This document shows positions 62,364 through 64,000 of a DNA stretch of 64,000 nt, piece after piece. Origin of the DNA: Flavisolibacter amylovorans (lineage in GTDB: Bacteria; Bacteroidota; Bacteroidia; Chitinophagales; Chitinophagaceae); contig NZ_BAABGY010000007.1 of NCBI RefSeq assembly GCF_039541815.1, positions 1 to 64,000 of the forward strand, written 5' to 3'. Within the stretch, counting starts at the first letter, position 1, and each line of letters begins with the position of its first letter. The position numbers and the translations under genes were made by a program. The notes beneath the pieces are model-generated. The model saw nothing but the letters and a program-made list of their open reading frames with translations, searched no databases and was not told the origin of the DNA.

Positions 62364-62404
62364 GTTCATCCGGCACACCATTCGGTCTAGCAAGCAATCG
62401 TTAC

Positions 62405-63052
62405 CTAGTTATCGAAATCGAGCTGGCTGTTATTGATGTAGTTGACGAGCGCAGCTGCGTTCTTCAGATTCAGTTTCTTGAGGATGTTGTAGCGGTGCAC
62501 TTCCACGGTCTTTACCGAGATGTTGAGCGCGTCGGCGATCTCCTTGGACGAGTGGCCTTTCTTGATGAAGGAGATGATCTCGATCTCGCGCTGGGAGAGG
62601 GAGTTGAGGCCGGTCTGCTGGTCTTCTCCGGAGATTACCTGCTCGGAGAGGATGTTCTTGATCTCGTCGCAGATGTATTTCTTGCCGTTCTGAATCTCCA
62701 TGATGGCCTTGAACATTTCTTCGCGAGAGGAGTTCTTGGTGACGTAGCCCATGGCGCCTTTCTGCATCATCTTACGGGCGTAGGTGGGCTGGGTGTGGAG
62801 GGAAACGCCCAGCACCTTGGAGCCGGGGGAGAACTTCCGGATGAGCTGGGTGGCCTCGATGCCGTTCATGCCGGGCAGGTTGATGTCCATGATGACGATG
62901 TTGGGACGGAGGTTTTTGGCCAGTTCTACCGCTTCTTCGCCCGAACCGCTTTCCGCCACTACGGTAAACCGCGGGTCGGTGTTGAGGATAAAGCTCCAGG
63001 TTTCTCGTACAAGGGTGTGGTCGTCTGCGATCAGGATCGTGATCTTATCCAT
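62405..63052 (-). CDS. NarL/FixJ-family response regulator
   Basis: A 215-residue regulator. The receiver domain (1-120) has ADDHTLVRE, the phospho-acceptor D56 in NIVIMDINLPG, S84 and K106 in YVTKNS. The LuxR-type helix-turn-helix (about 148-205) reads LSQREIEIISFIKKGHSSKEIADALNISVKTVEVHRYNILKKLNL. Phosphorylation by the adjacent kinase should allow dimer binding to DNA. It starts three bases after the kinase stop codon. Targets are unknown. Confidence 0.95.
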   Translation of the reverse strand: MDKITILIADDHTLVRETWSFILNTDPRFTVVAESGSGEEAVELAKNLRPNIVIMDINLPGMNGIEATQLIRKFSPGSKVLGVSLHTQPTYARKMMQKGAMGYVTKNSSREEMFKAIMEIQNGKKYICDEIKNILSEQVISGEDQQTGLNSLSQREIEIISFIKKGHSSKEIADALNISVKTVEVHRYNILKKLNLKNAAALVNYINNSQLDFDN

Positions 63053-63055
63053 GCT

Positions 63056-64000
63056 TTAGGAGTGTTTCGTTTTCATTGGAAGTTGAATAACCAGAGTGCA
63101 GCCCTGCTGTGGTTGGCTTTCCACGCGCAGGGAGCCGTTCGCCAAATATACCCTATTTTCTACATTCCGGAGGCCGGAGCCCTTCTTTACCTGGGCCGGG
63201 TCGAATCCAACGCCATCGTCGCGCACCACGAGCTGCAGATCGCCGCCCACCTCGCGGAGGCGGATCTCCAAATGGCGCGCTCCCGAGTGGCGCAACGCGT
63301 TGTTGAGCGCCTCCTGGAGGATGCGGAACACCATCAGCTGCTGCTGCTCGTCGAGGTCCCGCTCCAGCGCGGCATCGGCCGTGAAGCCGACTTCGATCTT
63401 GCCGGTCAGGTTGACGCTTTCCACGAGGTCCTGTATGGCTGCCACTAGGCCCAGGTCGCCCAGGCTAGGGTTCATGAGGGAGCGCGAGAGCGCCCGGATC
63501 TCGTTGATGACGTAGATGATGTTGCGCGATGATTTCTGGATGAGGTCCTCGCGGAGCTCGGGCGTGCTCATCGAAAGATCGAGGTACAGCTTCGTGGTGG
63601 TCAGCACCTGGTTGACGTTGTCGTGCAGTTCCTTCCCGATCTCTGCCCGCTCGCGCTCCTGTGTTTCCAGCGTGGCCTTGCTGATCAGCTTCTGCCGGGT
63701 GAGCTCCCGGGCTACGAGTTGCTGCTCCATTTTCTTACGCTCGGAGATGTCCTGCGCCGCACCGATGAGGCGGGTGGGCCGCCCCGAGCCATCGCGCAGC
63801 AGGAGACCGCGGTCGTAGATGTACACGTATTGGCCGTCATCGCGCCGGAAGCGGTATTCCGATTCGAAGGAGTCGCGGTCGATAGAAGCCAGGAGGCCGG
63901 CGATATCGGTGGCCAGGGCCTCCCGGTCTTCGGGATGCACCCGCTCGAGCCAGTTCTCGAACAGGCCGATCCCGTTCGCGTCGTTGACGCCATAAATGCG
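63056..64000 (-). CDS. PAS-domain sensor histidine kinase (NarL-type), truncated by window end
   Basis: The C-terminal 314 residues of a kinase whose start lies beyond the window. The frame stays open to base 64000, and the GTG at 63938 is internal because the upstream residues (GIGLFENWLERVHPED) continue a PAS fold. A PAS domain with PAC tail (YRFRRDDGQYVYIYDRGLLLRDGSG) precedes the HisKA_3 dimerisation helix with the phospho-accepting histidine in IGKELHDNVNQVLTTTKLYLDL, and a HATPase domain with LQEALNNALRHSGA and DDGVGFD. It lies in an operon with the response regulator. No membrane segment is visible in the part seen. Confidence 0.93.
   Translation of the reverse strand, partial: RIYGVNDANGIGLFENWLERVHPEDREALATDIAGLLASIDRDSFESEYRFRRDDGQYVYIYDRGLLLRDGSGRPTRLIGAAQDISERKKMEQQLVARELTRQKLISKATLETQERERAEIGKELHDNVNQVLTTTKLYLDLSMSTPELREDLIQKSSRNIIYVINEIRALSRSLMNPSLGDLGLVAAIQDLVESVNLTGKIEVGFTADAALERDLDEQQQLMVFRILQEALNNALRHSGARHLEIRLREVGGDLQLVVRDDGVGFDPAQVKKGSGLRNVENRVYLANGSLRVESQPQQGCTLVIQLPMKTKHS

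Overview
The window is high-GC DNA (roughly 60% by eye) from a member of the phylum Bacteroidota, most likely a Chitinophagaceae-like member of the Chitinophagales (family placement is inference). Support comes from type IX secretion (T9SS) substrates with type A and type B (CHU_C) sorting domains, a PorP/SprF protein, a long NusB, a single-chain SecDF, a nusB-DUF1573-yajC-coaE cluster, lipoproteins with classic lipoboxes, and promoter -7 elements of the Bacteroidota type TAnnTTTG. No tRNA, rRNA, CRISPR, prophage or intact insertion sequence was recognised.

Layout. 1-6.5 kb: GNAT acetyltransferase, small membrane protein, DUF4268/ASCH pair, beta-CASP metallo-hydrolase plus TrxR-like flavoprotein operon, Q/S-rich small protein, nucleotidyltransferase plus metallophosphoesterase operon. 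6.8-12 kb: a 1726-residue secreted LamG/Ig_7 protein, with a divergent TPR-LuxR regulator to 14 kb. 14.3-15.6 kb: ahcY. 15.9-26.9 kb: two tandem PKD-repeat giants of about 1600 residues followed by a PorP/SprF gene, a surface-adhesin/T9SS block. 27-33 kb: a PrsW-GNAT fusion, a large secreted HExxH protein, a kinase-like protein with a metal-receptor protein. 33.1-33.85 kb: gene-free and repeat-bearing. 33.9-43.9 kb: cysteine/cystathionine synthase with CBS domains, repetitive lipoprotein, ECF sigma/anti-sigma, glnS, serine hydrolase, DUF4142 lipoprotein, a methylmalonyl-CoA mutase catalytic subunit. 44-64 kb: mostly housekeeping genes: IscA/HesB protein, groES/groEL, PAP2-like lipid enzyme, PhyH dioxygenase, SDR, nusB, DUF1573, yajC, coaE, aminotransferase, a beta-lactamase-fold lipoprotein, secDF, valS, and a two-component pair cut by the window end.

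The most striking feature is not a gene. About two dozen intergenic spots carry short degenerate tandem arrays whose unit is usually exactly 7 bp, with 8-10 bp variants. Each locus uses its own 'word', such as GATCTGA, GATTCAC, GGCAATC, TTTTGAC, TATTCGA, CAAACTT, TAATGGGG or CTTCTAAAC. Many loci have a left arm and an inverted right arm, often around a terminator-like hairpin, and the arrays often touch stop or start codons. Two such arrays lie in frame inside valS, and one encodes the last residues of the PrsW-GNAT protein. Heptameric STRR repeats are known from cyanobacteria. The multi-word, inverted, gene-boundary architecture seen here is the best candidate for an undescribed system. Other points worth following are the PrsW-GNAT fusion, a possible structured RNA at 6.5-6.8 kb, an orphan promoter-repeat-terminator unit at 33.1-33.6 kb, and a hairpin that ends directly at the coaE start codon.
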